From Planctomycetota bacterium (GTDB lineage: Bacteria; Planctomycetota; Phycisphaerae; UBA1845; UTPLA1): 64,000 bases of DNA. The stretch is taken from NCBI GenBank assembly GCA_003576905.1, contig QEVG01000018.1, forward strand, positions 1 to 64,000, given 5' to 3'. Made by a program: the position numbers and the translations under genes. Shown here in pieces: positions 25,610-36,300 of the stretch. A model generated the notes under the pieces. That model made no database searches. It saw only the letters and a program-made list of their open reading frames with translations, and was not told the DNA's origin. Position 1 is the first letter of the stretch, and each line of letters starts with the position of its first letter.

Positions 25610-26224
25610 ATGACCCCTTATCGGCCCGCCCGTGCTGCCCTGCGTCGCCTGACCGCCGTTGCCAACGGGCAGGGGGGGTATTTTACGGCCAAACAGGCCC
25701 AAGCGGCCGGCTATGACTATCCCCATCTTGTCTACCATATTGATACGGGGAATTTTGAACGCGTAGGCCACGGAATCTATCGCCTGCCATCCGTGCGGCC
25801 AGCAGAACACGATGATTTGATTCGCCTGACCCTTTGGAGCCGCGCCCGGGATGATCGGCCCCAAGCCGTCGTTTCGCATGAAACAGCGCTGGCACTCCAT
25901 GAGCTAAGCGACGTGCTACCATCGAAGACACACGTAACGGTGCCAAAGTCCTTTCGCAAAACAGCCCCGCGCGGCTGCGTCCTACATAAGGCTGCCATTC
26001 AGCCCGGCGACATCGAGGAACGCGAAGGGTTTAGAATAACCGGCCCGCTCCGCACCCTCCTCGACGTGGCCGACTACACCTCCCAAGACCAACTCGAAAA
26101 GGCCGTTCGCCAAGCCCTGGAGCGAGGCCTCGTCAGACGGCGAGCGCTCGACTCCATCGTTTCCAAGCACGGGAAAAACGACCGTCTGTCCCGGGTATTG
26201 GCCTTGGTGGATAATCGACCCTAA
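25610..26224 (+). CDS. abiEi: AbiEi-type antitoxin/transcriptional repressor
   Basis: This 204-residue protein matches the AbiEi family: an N-terminal winged helix (GYFTAKQAQAAGYDYPHLVY, GIYRLPSVRP) followed by the antitoxin domain with SHETALALHELSDVLPSKTH, VTVPKSFRK, ITGPLRTLLDVADY and a helical end. AbiEi is the antitoxin of a type IV toxin-antitoxin system that also acts in abortive infection. The toxin gene follows after 29 bp. A palindrome just before the start codon is a likely autorepression site. Confidence 0.9.
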   Translation: MTPYRPARAALRRLTAVANGQGGYFTAKQAQAAGYDYPHLVYHIDTGNFERVGHGIYRLPSVRPAEHDDLIRLTLWSRARDDRPQAVVSHETALALHELSDVLPSKTHVTVPKSFRKTAPRGCVLHKAAIQPGDIEEREGFRITGPLRTLLDVADYTSQDQLEKAVRQALERGLVRRRALDSIVSKHGKNDRLSRVLALVDNRP

Positions 26225-26253
26225 GCAAAGCACCATCGAACAAGGGTCAACCA

Positions 26254-27132
26254 GTGGCCAAGTCCTTTGAAAACGCCGCGGCATTTCGCACTTCACTTGA
26301 GCAACGCTTGAAGACACTTGCCAAGGCCCGTGGCATGCCCATGAACTCCCTGCGGCTGAAAGTCGTCATCGAGCGCCTGCTTGCCAGGCTCTTTGCGCGC
26401 CCAGCAGCCCCGTGGCTTCTCAAAGGCGGCTACGCCATGGAACTTCGCTATCGGCCAACCGCACGAACCACCAAAGACATTGACTTGGGTATCGCGGACC
26501 CGCCCGCGGGCATGACGGCACCAGCGCGACTTGACGCCATAAGAGACGAACTCCAGGAGGCGGCAGAGCTGGACCTTGGCGATTTCCTTCAATTCCGAAT
26601 CAGCAGCCCATCGAACGAGCTGCAGGGCGCACCACAGGGCGGCGGTCGATTTCCGGTCGAGGTGCTTCTTGCCGGAAAGACCTACGCACGATTCCATATC
26701 GACATCGGCATTGGCGATGTACCGACCGGCCAGCCGGAACGGCTTATCGGCGAAGACGTGCTCGCGTTTGCCGGCGTCAGGCCCGCCGAGGTGCTCGCGA
26801 TACCCAAGGCGCAGCAATTTGCCGAGAAGATCCATGCGTACACGTTTCCCTGGACGGATCGGCCAAACACAAGAACCAAGGACATCATCGACTTGATAAT
26901 GCTCATCCAACGAGACCCGCCAAGCCCGGACTCGCTGCGCCAAGCGTTGCGGCTAACGTTTAACCGCCGCGGCACGCATCCGCTCCCGACGAAACTTCCC
27001 AAGCCGCCCGAGGCTTGGCAAAGAGATTTCGAGTTGATGGCCAAAGAAACAGAACTGCCGACGCGGGACATGTCGGAAGGCTTTGCCATCGTCGAACGCT
27101 TCTGGAATGAAAACGAGCTTGGAGCGACCTGA
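26254..27132 (+). CDS. abiEii: AbiEii-type nucleotidyltransferase toxin
   Basis: The 292-residue protein has the nucleotidyltransferase signature of AbiEii: LLKGGYAMELRYRP, TARTTKDIDLGI with the two acidic residues of the DxD motif, HIDIGIGD as the third acidic strand, and KIHAYTF...RTKDIIDLIML. AbiEii toxins transfer nucleotides and stop growth unless the antitoxin is present, usually after phage infection. It starts with GTG, 29 bp after abiEi. The pair opens the defence island. Confidence 0.92.
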   Translation: MAKSFENAAAFRTSLEQRLKTLAKARGMPMNSLRLKVVIERLLARLFARPAAPWLLKGGYAMELRYRPTARTTKDIDLGIADPPAGMTAPARLDAIRDELQEAAELDLGDFLQFRISSPSNELQGAPQGGGRFPVEVLLAGKTYARFHIDIGIGDVPTGQPERLIGEDVLAFAGVRPAEVLAIPKAQQFAEKIHAYTFPWTDRPNTRTKDIIDLIMLIQRDPPSPDSLRQALRLTFNRRGTHPLPTKLPKPPEAWQRDFELMAKETELPTRDMSEGFAIVERFWNENELGAT

Positions 27133-27152
27133 TCCGGTTCCCCTTTCCCGGA

Positions 27153-27182
27153 TTGACGGTGTAACATAAAGGACGTTATGAT
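27153..27182 (+). promoter_or_regulatory. Promoter of the recombinase-defence operon
   Basis: TTGACG (27153-27158) and TATGAT (27177-27182) are 18 bp apart, close to the sigma-70 consensus, and lie about 90 bp upstream of the recombinase start. Confidence 0.65.
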
Positions 27183-27269
27183 ACGCCAATCGAGCGGCAG
27201 GGGAGTTTCGTCGGTAACGCTGTTTGAAGCCGAAGCTTGCCCGCGACTGCCACTAACACCGGAAGGAGC

Positions 27270-28247
27270 ATGAGCGGCGAAATCTCCCTCGCATCAAGAA
27301 AGCAGCTTGGCCGAATCGGGCTTGAGGCGCTTCCATCCATCGTCGCCCAGGCCGGGGAGCGCGCCAGTCGCCGGTTCATCGAGTTCTTCACCGCAAACAT
27401 CAGGAACAAGAATACGCGGCTGGCATACGCTCGGGCTGTGGCCACATTCTTTGATTGGTGCGACTCGCGCGGCTTGCGGCTCGAATCGATTGAGCCGGTT
27501 GTTGTGGCCGCGTACATCGAGGAGCTTCAGAAGTCGCTCGCGGCGCCATCCGTCAAACAGAACCTCGCCGCGATCCGCATGCTTTTTGATTGGCTTGTCG
27601 TTGGCCAGGTCGTGCCGTTCAATCCGGCAGCATCGGTCCGCGGCCCCAAACACGTCGTAAAGCGCGGTAAGACACCCGTCTTAACCGCCGACCAGGCCCG
27701 AAAGCTGCTCGATTCCATCGACACAGAGACCATCGTCGGCCTACGCGACCGGGCGCTCATCGGCGTGATGGTCTATTCGTTCGCCCGCGTCGGCGCCGTC
27801 GTCGCCATGCGCGTTGAGGACTATTTCCAGAGCGGCAAACGCTGGCAAGTCCGACTTCACGAAAAAGGAGGAAAGCGCCATGAAGTTCCGGCCCACCACA
27901 ACGCTGAGGCCTATTTAGACGCCTACATCCAAGCCGCCGGCATCAACCGGGACAAGAAAACTCCCCTATTCCGCAGCGTAAACCGCCACCGCCGCGTCAC
28001 CGAAAGACCCATGCACAGGCTTGACGTTCTCCGTATGATTCGACGCCGCGCCCGGGCCGCAGGCTTGCCCCAAACTACGTGTTGTCATACGTTTAGGGCC
28101 ACCGGAATCACGGCGTATCTGGAAAACGGCGGCACGATTGAAAACGCCCAGGCGATCGCCGCCCACGAGTCGCCGCGAACAACGAAGCTCTACGACCGCA
28201 CGAGCGATGAGATCACGTTGGATGAAGTGGAACGGATCGCGATTTGA
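27270..28247 (+). CDS. XerD-like tyrosine recombinase, first gene of the defence operon
   Basis: From the ATG at 27270 the protein has 325 residues. Residues about 20-100 are a SAM-like core-binding domain. The catalytic domain shows YSFARVGAVVAMRVEDY (arginine), LHEKGGKRHEVPAHH (lysine), CCHTFRATGITAYLENGGT (H-x-x-R), IAAHESPRTTKLYDR (histidine and tyrosine). All five active-site positions are present. This widespread family is often found in mobile regions. AAGGAG is only one base from the chosen ATG, so a start a few codons upstream is possible. Its stop overlaps or nearly abuts the helicase start, so recombinase and defence genes share one transcript. Confidence 0.9.
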   Translation: MSGEISLASRKQLGRIGLEALPSIVAQAGERASRRFIEFFTANIRNKNTRLAYARAVATFFDWCDSRGLRLESIEPVVVAAYIEELQKSLAAPSVKQNLAAIRMLFDWLVVGQVVPFNPAASVRGPKHVVKRGKTPVLTADQARKLLDSIDTETIVGLRDRALIGVMVYSFARVGAVVAMRVEDYFQSGKRWQVRLHEKGGKRHEVPAHHNAEAYLDAYIQAAGINRDKKTPLFRSVNRHRRVTERPMHRLDVLRMIRRRARAAGLPQTTCCHTFRATGITAYLENGGTIENAQAIAAHESPRTTKLYDRTSDEITLDEVERIAI

Positions 28248-28252
28248 AGGTC

Positions 28253-31200
28253 ATGACTATCGACGCACTCAAACCAGGTTCGACTGTACGTGGCGCTCTC
28301 TTCCCGGAGCCGGTCCAAGTGATCGTCTGTACTCCGCTCGGCCGTTCGTTCAAGCTGGTTGGGAAGGGACTCGATTCGGGGCGCGTTTATGAGCCGGTCC
28401 TGGACTCCAGTCAACTTGCCGCCCTTCAGATTAGTCCTGAACAGCCGCCGTTTGACGGCGACCCAATGCAGTTTCGGCTCGGCGTAGAGGCCCTCCGACT
28501 GACGCTAGCCTACGAGTACGACCCTTACTTCTCACTTTCAATCGCCCGCGTAGATCCCCTGCCCCACCAGCTTGAAGCCGTCTACGACTATTTCATCAAG
28601 CTCCCTCGCATTCGATTCTTGCTCGCCGATGACCCGGGCGCTGGCAAGACGATCATGGCCGGCCTCTTGCTCAAGGAACTCAAAGTCAGGGGCTTGGCAA
28701 GTCGAACCCTCATCGTCACGCCCGCAAACCTGACGTTTCAATGGCAGCGCGAACTCAAGGACAAGTTCCGCGAGACTTTTGAGATCGTTCGCGGTGACGT
28801 GCTAAGAGCAAACTATGGGACGAACCCGTGGCAGGAAAAGAAGCAGGTCATCACGTCCGTGTCATGGGTGTCGCGAGTCGACGATGCTCGTGAAAGTCTC
28901 CTTCGCAGCCATTGGGACCTGATAATTGTTGATGAAGCCCACAAGATGTCGGCATACAGCGCCGACAAGAAAACACTCGCCTATCAGCTTGGTGAACATT
29001 TGTCGGCCATGACCGATCATTACCTTTTGATGACGGCAACGCCGCACAAGGGCGATCCGGAGAACTTTTGCCTATTTCTACGACTCCTCGACGATGACGT
29101 GTACGGAGACGTAAAGAGCCTCGAAGAGGCGATGCAGCGAAACTCGGCGCCGTTTTATCTGCGACGAATAAAAGAGGCGCTGGTCACTTTTCCCGACCCT
29201 GACACCGGCCAGATAAAAAAGCTCTTCACGAAGCGAAACGTCCAAACGGTAAAGTTCCAGATCGACAGTGATGAGTGGGACCTCTACGACGCGCTCACGC
29301 GCTACGTTGAAGACCAATCCATCAAGGCTCAGGCCGCTAACGCCACGACCGGCCGCGCCGTTGGCTTCACGATGGCCATGCTCCAGCGCCGACTGGCATC
29401 CAGCGTTTATGCCGCACGTCGAAGCCTTGAGCGGATGCGTGAGAAACGCGAGAAGATTCTCAAGGACCCGCAAGCCTATCGTCAGGAGCAGATTGCCAAG
29501 AAGCTGCCCGACGACTTCGACGACCTTCCTGAAGACGAGCAACAGGAGATCCTTGGTGAGCTGGAGGATGTTGTTGCCTCCATTGACCCCGCTGCGCTTC
29601 GTGAAGAAATCCTTCAACTTACCAAGCTGATCGACCAAGCCCGAGTGCTAGAGCAACGTGAAGTCGAAACCAAGCTCAATCGGCTTCGTGAGGTCCTTTC
29701 CGAACAGGGAGCGTTCAAAGACCCGACAATGAAGCTCCTTCTCTTCTCGGAGCATAAGGACACGCTGGATTACTTAGTAGGCAAGCTCACCGAATGGGGC
29801 CTTTCCGTCACGCAAATCCACGGCGGGATGAAGATCGGTGACCGAGACACGCCTGGCAGCCGCATCCACGCGGAGCGCGAGTTTCGGGAATCCGCCCAGG
29901 TTCTCGTCGCCACCGAAGCCGCTGGCGAAGGCATAAACCTTCAGTTCTGCTGGTTCATGATCAATTACGACATCCCGTGGAATCCCGTCCGGCTCGAACA
30001 GCGCATGGGCCGCATCCACCGCTACGGTCAGGAAAAGGATTGCCTCATTTTCAATTTCGTCGCGACAAATACTCGCGAAGGGCGTGTGCTCCAGAAGCTC
30101 TTTGAACGCCTGGAGCAGATCGAGCACGATCTCGACCCGCTGCGCACCGGCAAAGTCTTCAACGTGCTCGGTGACGTTTTTCCCGCGAATCAACTGGAGA
30201 AGATGATCCGGGAGATGTACCTCCACAATCAAACCGAGGAGAGCATCAAGGCCCGCATCGTTCGGGAAGTCGATACGCAGCGGTTCCGCCAAATCACCGA
30301 TTCAACGCTAGAAGGCTTGGCCAAGCGCGAGCTAAATCTCTCAGCAATCGTCGGCAAGTCAGCCGAGGCCCGCGAGCGACGGCTTGTTCCCGAAGTCATT
30401 GAAGATTTCTTCGTCCAGGCAAGCCCCGTGGTCGGGCTGTTGCCGAAAGAAACCGCTACCGGCTCTCACCTCTATCGCATCGGGCGCGTCCCGCGCCACC
30501 TGTGGGCGATGGGTGATAGGCTCGAACCCCGCTTCGGAAAGTTCGGCCACGAATACAAGCAAATCGTTTTCGACAAGGCGCTACTCACCAAAGACCCCAC
30601 CTGCGAATGGGTCACGCCCGGCCATCCGCTCTTCGAGACCGTTCGCCAAACGCTCTGGGAGCAGGTCCGCGAGGGGCTGGCTCGCGGCTCGGTCTTTTAC
30701 GACCTGCACAGCAGCACGGCCTATCACCTCGACGTGTTCTCTGCGTCAGTAAAGGATGGGCTGGGCAACGAACTTCACCGGCGCCTATTCGTCGTACAGG
30801 CTGGCCATGATGGCCAACTTTCGGTCCGGCAACCGACCATTTTTCTTGATCTTGCCCTCGCCCCCATTGGCACTGCCCCTTCGACGGCCGAGACCTTTCC
30901 TGCCCGCGAACGCCGCGAGCAGGCGCTGACCGAGCAATGCCTGACCGCGTTTCTGGCCGAGATCGCATCGCAGCGAAAGAAGGAAACCGACACCATCCGC
31001 CGTCACATCGAAATCAGTCTCAATGAATTGATCCATCGCCAGCAATTGACCTTCGCGGGCTTTCACGAGCAGGCCGCCAAGCTAACCACCACGCCGCCGT
31101 GGCTCGCCGCAAGCATGAAGCAGTCGGAGGACCGGTTGGAGGAACTCAACGCCCGCCGCGAGCACCGGCTTGCCGACCTCGACCGCGAATGCCAGTGCAC

Positions 31201-31678
31201 AATCGGCGACATACAGCACGTCGGCTCCGCGTGGGTCCTTCCCCACCCCGAGCGTACTTCACCCGGCGTGGCCCCGATGGTGCGCGACGAGGAGATTGAG
31301 CGCATCGCCGTACAGGCCGTTGTCGCCCATGAATTAGCTGATGGACGCAACGCGGAAAGCGTCGAGGCACAGAATCGTGGCTTCGATCTGATCTCTCGCC
31401 GACCGCACCCGGAGGACCCTCAGACGGCTGTCGAAGTGCGTTTCATCGAGGTCAAGGGCCGCGCCGGTGTCGGCGAGGTCGCTCTCACCACCAACGAGTA
31501 CAAGACGGCAGAGCGGCTCAAGAACGACTATTGGCTATACGTCGTTTACAACTGCGGCTCCAAGCCCGAGGTCCACATTATTCGTAATCCGGCCCGGCTG
31601 GGGTGGAAGCCCGTCGTAACCGTTGAACATTACGCGGTCGATGCGCGCTCAATCATCGCCGCGGAGGAAAAGGCATGA
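28253..31678 (+). CDS. SNF2-type helicase with C-terminal DUF3883 domain
   Basis: A superfamily 2 helicase of 1141 residues from the ATG; a TTG at 28244 overlapping the recombinase stop is an alternative. Motif I is DPGAGKTIMAG near residue 130, motif II is IIVDEAH near 228, motif III is MTATPHKGD, and the second RecA domain has LLFSEHKDTLDYL, ATEAAGEGINLQFC and EQRMGRIHRYGQ. After a long helical part, residues about 1035-1130 form a DUF3883 domain (FIEVKGRAGVGEVALTTNEY, YWLYVVYN). SNF2-type helicases with this tail occur in several restriction-like defence systems such as DISARM. It overlaps the next gene as ATGA. Confidence 0.9.
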   Translation: MTIDALKPGSTVRGALFPEPVQVIVCTPLGRSFKLVGKGLDSGRVYEPVLDSSQLAALQISPEQPPFDGDPMQFRLGVEALRLTLAYEYDPYFSLSIARVDPLPHQLEAVYDYFIKLPRIRFLLADDPGAGKTIMAGLLLKELKVRGLASRTLIVTPANLTFQWQRELKDKFRETFEIVRGDVLRANYGTNPWQEKKQVITSVSWVSRVDDARESLLRSHWDLIIVDEAHKMSAYSADKKTLAYQLGEHLSAMTDHYLLMTATPHKGDPENFCLFLRLLDDDVYGDVKSLEEAMQRNSAPFYLRRIKEALVTFPDPDTGQIKKLFTKRNVQTVKFQIDSDEWDLYDALTRYVEDQSIKAQAANATTGRAVGFTMAMLQRRLASSVYAARRSLERMREKREKILKDPQAYRQEQIAKKLPDDFDDLPEDEQQEILGELEDVVASIDPAALREEILQLTKLIDQARVLEQREVETKLNRLREVLSEQGAFKDPTMKLLLFSEHKDTLDYLVGKLTEWGLSVTQIHGGMKIGDRDTPGSRIHAEREFRESAQVLVATEAAGEGINLQFCWFMINYDIPWNPVRLEQRMGRIHRYGQEKDCLIFNFVATNTREGRVLQKLFERLEQIEHDLDPLRTGKVFNVLGDVFPANQLEKMIREMYLHNQTEESIKARIVREVDTQRFRQITDSTLEGLAKRELNLSAIVGKSAEARERRLVPEVIEDFFVQASPVVGLLPKETATGSHLYRIGRVPRHLWAMGDRLEPRFGKFGHEYKQIVFDKALLTKDPTCEWVTPGHPLFETVRQTLWEQVREGLARGSVFYDLHSSTAYHLDVFSASVKDGLGNELHRRLFVVQAGHDGQLSVRQPTIFLDLALAPIGTAPSTAETFPARERREQALTEQCLTAFLAEIASQRKKETDTIRRHIEISLNELIHRQQLTFAGFHEQAAKLTTTPPWLAASMKQSEDRLEELNARREHRLADLDRECQCTIGDIQHVGSAWVLPHPERTSPGVAPMVRDEEIERIAVQAVVAHELADGRNAESVEAQNRGFDLISRRPHPEDPQTAVEVRFIEVKGRAGVGEVALTTNEYKTAERLKNDYWLYVVYNCGSKPEVHIIRNPARLGWKPVVTVEHYAVDARSIIAAEEKA

Positions 31679-33381
31679 GCGAGTCACCCGCTGAGCCATC
31701 CTTTGACGCCATGTCGTTTCTACAACATCGTGATCTTCGCGCCGAGAACGTCATCGGGCCACCGAATGTGACGCTCTACGTGGAATCGCCCATTGTGCAC
31801 GCACCGCAACAGGAATGGACCGCAGGCTATTGGCAATCACAACACTGGGTAGAATCATTTCTCATCGACAGAGCCGACTATGACAAATGCCGGTCTGCAC
31901 AGTTTGAGCACTTCCGTGGCATTACCGATGCCTTCAAAACCGATTGTTACGAAGATCCCCCACAATACGTTCCAGGCGAGCAAGCTGAACTCTATTGCGA
32001 GGATAATGGAGTCGTCGCCGTTGAACCAGTTTACTTTGATCAATTTTGGGACGGTTTGCATGGAAAGTGTCTGATCGAACCGGCCCAACGGCTGACGCTC
32101 TATCTGGAGCTTGTGCAGCAACCCGAGCCTGATGCAGCCGTCACAAAATGGATTGATCCTTACAACGACAACGCCGTACTCGTGCGCAACGACCACGGAG
32201 ATCGGGCACGCCTCCGCACTCTAACGATTCGATTGGACCGACTCCGAGATTACCTCGCGGCTCGCGGCAAGGCCTTATACATCCGGCGATGGTGTCAGCG
32301 ATATTTCACCCTCAACAACGACCGATTGGATGCCATACAACACGAGAGCACAGTTGACATCAACGACGGAAGCATTTATTTCGAGCGGAGAAACGTGGTC
32401 GCGTCCCCCAGCATCGAGTCCATTTTCAACCAGCACTTCCTGATCGAACCCGCCCGGCGACCTTCTCACTACAAGTTACACGACTATCGCAACGAAGAAC
32501 CCCCCGTCGAGTTCCTCGACGAGCGCGGCGACCCCATCACGCCCGACAGGGGTGTTCCTCTCTTGAGCGTGATCTCTTTCCGGCGACAGGTGCTCGACCA
32601 ATTCCAGACGAACGTCGATGGCGGATGGAGCCTTCAATCAATCGCCCCTGGCAGCATGTGGCTTATTTTCCCGCGCGGTCAAAACCTCCATGTGTCGGAC
32701 AGTTCCCACGGTCAGATTCAGTGCTTCCTTAAGGATCTCCATGAATTGGACCACGAATACCAGGAGTACATGCGGGGCTTTTGCGAGATGTCCCAGGGCA
32801 AGCCTCATCCCAACTGGTCGCGCCCGTCGATGGGTGACGGTCCGCCGCAACAAGAAGCTTTCCACCGGCGATTGAATGCTGCCAAACGTCGGCTGTGCGA
32901 CGCAATCAGCCCGATTTCCGCCGACTCTCCTTTCGCTTGCATGGCCGATCCAATTCGCAGCACAGACATCGTTCGGCCACACCCCAACGATGGCCGTGAA
33001 TTCGCCCGGGTTTGCAAGGAGATCTATCGCAAGCTCCTTGTCGAAAATCGACCTGGAGCATTCATTCGCGCATTTGGATTGACACCGCCCGCGGACGGTA
33101 GGTCGCTCGCCGCGATCAGAGCGCTATGTGACAAGTTCGCACCTGAAAAGGCTGACCAGCTTTACGATCCGTTTCGCGCGCTCAACGGCTTCAGACAGGT
33201 GGATGCCCATCCAAAGCCGATGGAAGACGCTCTTCAAGCCTCGGGCTATGACGCACAGCCGGATTTTGGGGCGCGCTTTGATCGTCTTTTCGAGGAACTC
33301 TGCTCTGCTCTGGAAACAATGGCGATTCTCGTTGAGCGAGAGGTTGCCAGAATCGAAATCGAAAGACCTGCCACCGCATGA
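31675..33381 (+). CDS. Unknown defence-operon protein (568 aa)
   Basis: I do not recognise a domain. The protein is soluble, without signal peptide or membrane segment. It is rich in aromatic residues and acidic in its first 300 residues, with many beta-type stretches (NVTLYVESPIVHAPQQEW, LRTLTIRLDRLRDYLAARGK). A tryptophan-containing region follows (GSMWLIFPRGQNLHV), and the final 130 residues are helical (EFARVCKEIYRKLLVENRPG ... LYDPFRALNGFRQVDAHP). It overlaps both neighbours by four bases (ATGA), so it is an integral member of the helicase-methylase unit. It could be a target-recognition or adaptor subunit; this is a guess from position. Confidence 0.75.
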   Translation: MSESPAEPSFDAMSFLQHRDLRAENVIGPPNVTLYVESPIVHAPQQEWTAGYWQSQHWVESFLIDRADYDKCRSAQFEHFRGITDAFKTDCYEDPPQYVPGEQAELYCEDNGVVAVEPVYFDQFWDGLHGKCLIEPAQRLTLYLELVQQPEPDAAVTKWIDPYNDNAVLVRNDHGDRARLRTLTIRLDRLRDYLAARGKALYIRRWCQRYFTLNNDRLDAIQHESTVDINDGSIYFERRNVVASPSIESIFNQHFLIEPARRPSHYKLHDYRNEEPPVEFLDERGDPITPDRGVPLLSVISFRRQVLDQFQTNVDGGWSLQSIAPGSMWLIFPRGQNLHVSDSSHGQIQCFLKDLHELDHEYQEYMRGFCEMSQGKPHPNWSRPSMGDGPPQQEAFHRRLNAAKRRLCDAISPISADSPFACMADPIRSTDIVRPHPNDGREFARVCKEIYRKLLVENRPGAFIRAFGLTPPADGRSLAAIRALCDKFAPEKADQLYDPFRALNGFRQVDAHPKPMEDALQASGYDAQPDFGARFDRLFEELCSALETMAILVEREVARIEIERPATA

Positions 33382-36300
33382 ATAAGACAATTTCCTATCC
33401 CAAGCGCCTCATTGAAGTCGACCTGCCCATCAAGCGCATATCCGAACATGCTCGGCGAGAAAAGGATATGCGCCTTGGACACATTCCGAGCCTGCATATT
33501 TATCCGGCCGCTCGTCCGCCGGCGGCTTGTCGAGCGGTGATCTGTGCCTCGCTTTGGCCCGATCCTGCCGATGACAGCTGCCCTCAAAAGTTTCGCGATG
33601 ATGCATTCGGAATCTTAACAGAGTTTCGCACTCGCGTGGTCGATGGAAAACTCTCTGAAGATCAGCGCATGGCACGCGAGCACATCGATAGGATTCACGT
33701 GCCATCTAACGCAAAAGATCACGCTGGCCTCCGTCATTCCCTTTTGGATTTCATTGCCGTGTTTGCCAATTGGGACCTATCGACCAACAAGTTCTTTCTT
33801 GATGCAAGTCGAGCTCTGACCTTGTCTGCCCATACTGCATTGGGTGGGCCTCCCGATACTAAACCGTTGGTGACGGATCCATTCGCGGGCGGCGGCGCGA
33901 TTCCCCTAGAAGCACTTCGCGTTGGAGCCGACGCAATTGCGAGCGACCTCAACCCTCTGGCCGTACTCATTAACCGTGTCGTCTTGGAGTATGTCCCGCG
34001 TTTCGGCAATCAGCTGCAGTTGCATTTAGAACAATGGATCAATGAGGCAAGGATTCAGGCCAAAGAAAGGTTGCATTCGCTTTTTCCTCGGGGGGCTGGC
34101 GGGGATATTCCGGTGGCATACTTGTGGGCTCGCACAATCATCTCTGAGGCTCCCGCTGGTGATGACATACCAGTTGAAGTTCCCCTTATCCGCTCGATGT
34201 GGCTAGCGCGCAAAGGTCGCAAGATCGCACTGAAATGGTCTCGCGACCGCAGTGGCCAAATCATGACAAATGTCGCAACTGTTAAGTACGCCGACGGTAC
34301 CGAGCGCAAAGTTAGGCAGCCGCAACTGGAGGTCTTTGAGCCCCGAAATGCATCAGATGTCGAAAAGGGTACCGTCGCCAGAAGTTCAGCCACGTGTCCA
34401 ATTACGGGATATACGACTCCTGCTGACCGAGTACGTGAGCAATTGATCGCGCGATCCGGCGGTGCTTGTGACGCCCGCCTTTATTGTGTTGTGACAATGC
34501 CAGAGAACGGCCGCGGTAGAACGTTTCGCTCTCCAGAGTCTTGTGACCTCGCAGCAATGGCCAAAGCAAAGACAATGCGTGCGACTCTGGAACAGTCGGA
34601 ATCTGTGATCAGGCCGTTTTTTCCAGATGAATCGTTTCCAGTAATGAGTGGAGTATTTAATGCTCCGCTCTATGGTCATGCTACATGGAGTTCTCTGTTC
34701 AACGACCGACAATTAGTAGCGATTTCCATCTATTCAGGAATCGTGCGGGATTATTGTGGTCGGTTGGCAATTCAGGACCCGCAATTGGCCAAGGCGGTAG
34801 CCGCAGTACTCGGCCTCGTCATTGACCGGTTGGCCGATTTGAATGCAAGTCTATGCGTATGGCAACTTAACACACCTAACAACGCACATGTGTTCGGGCG
34901 TTGGGCGCTACCGATGGTATTGGACTTCGCCGAAGTAAATCCACTTGCGGGTGCCGGTGGATCTCCGGAATCAGCTCATCGCCGAGCCCACGCCGTAATC
35001 GATTACTTGACTTCCAGTGCGTATCGACCTGCACAAGTTGTCTCGGCATCCGCTAGGACCCGATTCTTGCCCGATGATTCCGTGCAATTGCTCTTCACAG
35101 ACCCGCCTTATTATAACGCTATTCCATATGCTGACATATCCGATTTCTTCTACGTGTGGCTTCGCCGGTGCGTGCTCCCCTTCCATGATGACATCCTCTC
35201 CTCGCCGCTGACTCCTAAAGAAGAGGAAATCTGCGAAATGGCAGGATGGGATCCAGTGCGATATCCCCACAAAGACAAGGCTTTTTTCGAAAACGGCATG
35301 ACGGAGGCACTAACCAATGCAAGGCTTGCGCTGCAACCGAACGGTGTTGGTGTAATCGTGTTCGCACATAAGACAACCGACGGCTGGGAAGCGCTCCTCC
35401 AAGCAATGGTGGAAGCCGGCTTTATCGTAACTGCGTCGTGGCCGATCGACACCGAGATGGCCTCTCGGTTGCGAGCAAAGGCCTCTGCCGCATTGGGATC
35501 AAGTGTACATCTCGTTTGTCGACCGCGCGAAAATGCAGACGGCAGTCTCCGCACCGAAGAGGTAGGCGACTGGCGCGAGGTGCTTGCAGAATTACCCAAG
35601 CGCATCCACCAATGGTTGCCCCGATTAGCCAATGAGGGCGTTGTCGGCGCAGACGCGATTTTCGCGTGTCTTGGACCTGCTCTGGAAATCTTTTCACGAT
35701 ACTCGCGCGTCGAAAAAGCTAGCGGCGAGCGAGTCAGCCTCCGTGATTATCTTGAACAAGTCTGGGCGGCGGTTTCTCAGGAGGCCTTGAAACTTGTGTT
35801 CGAGAAGGCGGACGCCAGCGGCTTCGAGGAGGACGCGCGACTGACCGCCATGTGGCTGTGGACGCTTGGCACCGGTAACGGCAAAGATGCCGCCGACTCA
35901 GCGGACGACGACTCCGACGAATCTGATGACGACGAGAGCACCACGACGAAGAAGAAATCCAACGGGGGCTTTGCCCTGGAATATGACGCCGCCCGCAAGA
36001 TTGCTCAAGGACTGGGCGTAAAGAACCTCGAACGAATGACTGATGTTGTGGAGATTGCTGGAGACGTGGCCCGGCTTCTGGCTGTCTCGGAGCGAACCAA
36101 GGCACTGTTCGGGAAGGACCAAGCCGACGCACCAACCGGCAAGCGCAAGAAGAAAGACAAGCAGATGAAGCTGGCCTTCGCCGAGGAGATTGAGCAGGCC
36201 GAGGCCGAAGGCGGCTGGGGCGAAAAAGGCGCGCCAAAGGTAGGCACTACCACGCTCGACCGCGTTCACCAATCCATGATCCTCTTCGCCGCCGGCCGCA

